NCBI RefSeq assembly: GCF_001411555.2
Contig: NC_049904.1
Coordinates: forward strand, 27,045,370-27,109,369
Reading direction: 5' to 3'
Source of the DNA: Juglans regia
Taxonomy: Eukaryota > Streptophyta > Magnoliopsida > Fagales > Juglandaceae
DNA: 64,000 nt
The notes under the pieces are model-generated. The model was not told the origin of the DNA and ran no database searches. It saw only the letters and a program-made list of their open reading frames with translations. Of the stretch, positions 63,966 through 64,000 are shown one piece after another; position 1 is the stretch's first letter; each line of letters begins with the position of its first letter. Position numbers and translations under genes: made by a program.

Positions 63966-64000
63966 CGATCTATATATTTCAATACATGCAGACACCGCTA
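63087..64000 (+). CDS. Ankyrin/PGG-family gene, 5' part only (runs off the window)
   Basis: Exon 1 (63087-63678) starts MGRDLQIETEVEKDNE and encodes 197 residues plus one base, ending ...VLAQHF before the donor GTACTC. Intron 1 runs 63679-63991 and includes a long (TA)n; the acceptor ATGCAG is followed by ACACCGCTA at 63992, which restores the same phase as in the intact gene (HFD). The exon contains ankyrin repeats, for example GNSTLHEVASTDNIEAAELL and LGETPLYRSAALGKDKM. The PGG domain should lie beyond the edge but is not seen. The first ATG was chosen because it matches the pseudogene start (MKGRDLQIE). It is a paralogue of the gene at 24223, with the same exon 1 phase, and is closer to the pseudogene at 34346. 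Confidence 0.8.
63922..63963. repeat. (TA)n microsatellite in intron 1
   Basis: About 20 TA units preceded by GTATGTATG repeats, just before the exon 2 acceptor of the edge ankyrin gene. Confidence 0.95.

Overview
The window looks like nuclear DNA of a eudicot plant. It is AT-rich, genes have GT-AG introns, microsatellites of (TA)n, (GA)n and (CA)n type are common, and several plant transposon classes are nested in one another. The ankyrin/PGG genes and the MITE families would fit a woody eudicot such as Juglandaceae, but that taxonomic guess rests on family resemblance only.

Only two genes look intact. One is an intronless RING-HC protein gene on the minus strand (9180-9896). The other is a five-exon ankyrin-repeat/PGG-domain membrane protein gene on the plus strand (24223-27828); its five exons join to an uninterrupted 720-codon frame with consensus splice sites. 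A second ankyrin/PGG gene starts at 63087 and runs off the right edge in exon 2. A third copy (34346 to about 42490) is a wreck: it has an early stop, a frameshift, a 4.4-kb CACTA-like insertion in exon 1, and a truncated Copia segment replacing the end of exon 1. The Copia segment itself carries a 736-bp hAT element.

Layout. 1-9.1 kb: hAT-like and PIF-like non-autonomous elements and MITEs, no gene. 9.2-10.2 kb: RING gene. 13.5-15.0 kb: a minisatellite interrupted by a hAT-like element that contains a second one. 17.4-19.6 kb: solo LTR. 21.4-22.0 kb: hAT MITE. 24.1-27.8 kb: intact ankyrin gene. 29.7-32.8 kb: CACTA-like and hAT-like non-autonomous elements. 33.1-33.6 kb: a recent 247-bp tandem duplication. 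34.3-42.5 kb: ankyrin pseudogene with nested insertions. 43.6-54.5 kb: probable gene-capturing CACTA element holding exon fragments of an ACA-type Ca2+-ATPase gene and of an MLO-like gene, itself split by a 6601-bp hAT transposon with perfect 8-bp target duplication. 57.7-62.9 kb: a 1.45-kb tandem duplication just upstream of the edge ankyrin gene, whose first copy holds a 2235-bp solo LTR. 63.0-64.0 kb: edge ankyrin gene.

The main content is an ankyrin/PGG gene cluster being duplicated and eroded by transposons. The most informative part is the insertion record: exact target duplications allow the order of many events to be read. I see no sign of a wholly new biochemical system. The strongest candidates for novelty are the gene-capturing CACTA element, the pairing of a long hAT element with its own deletion derivative, and the restructured promoter of the edge ankyrin gene.
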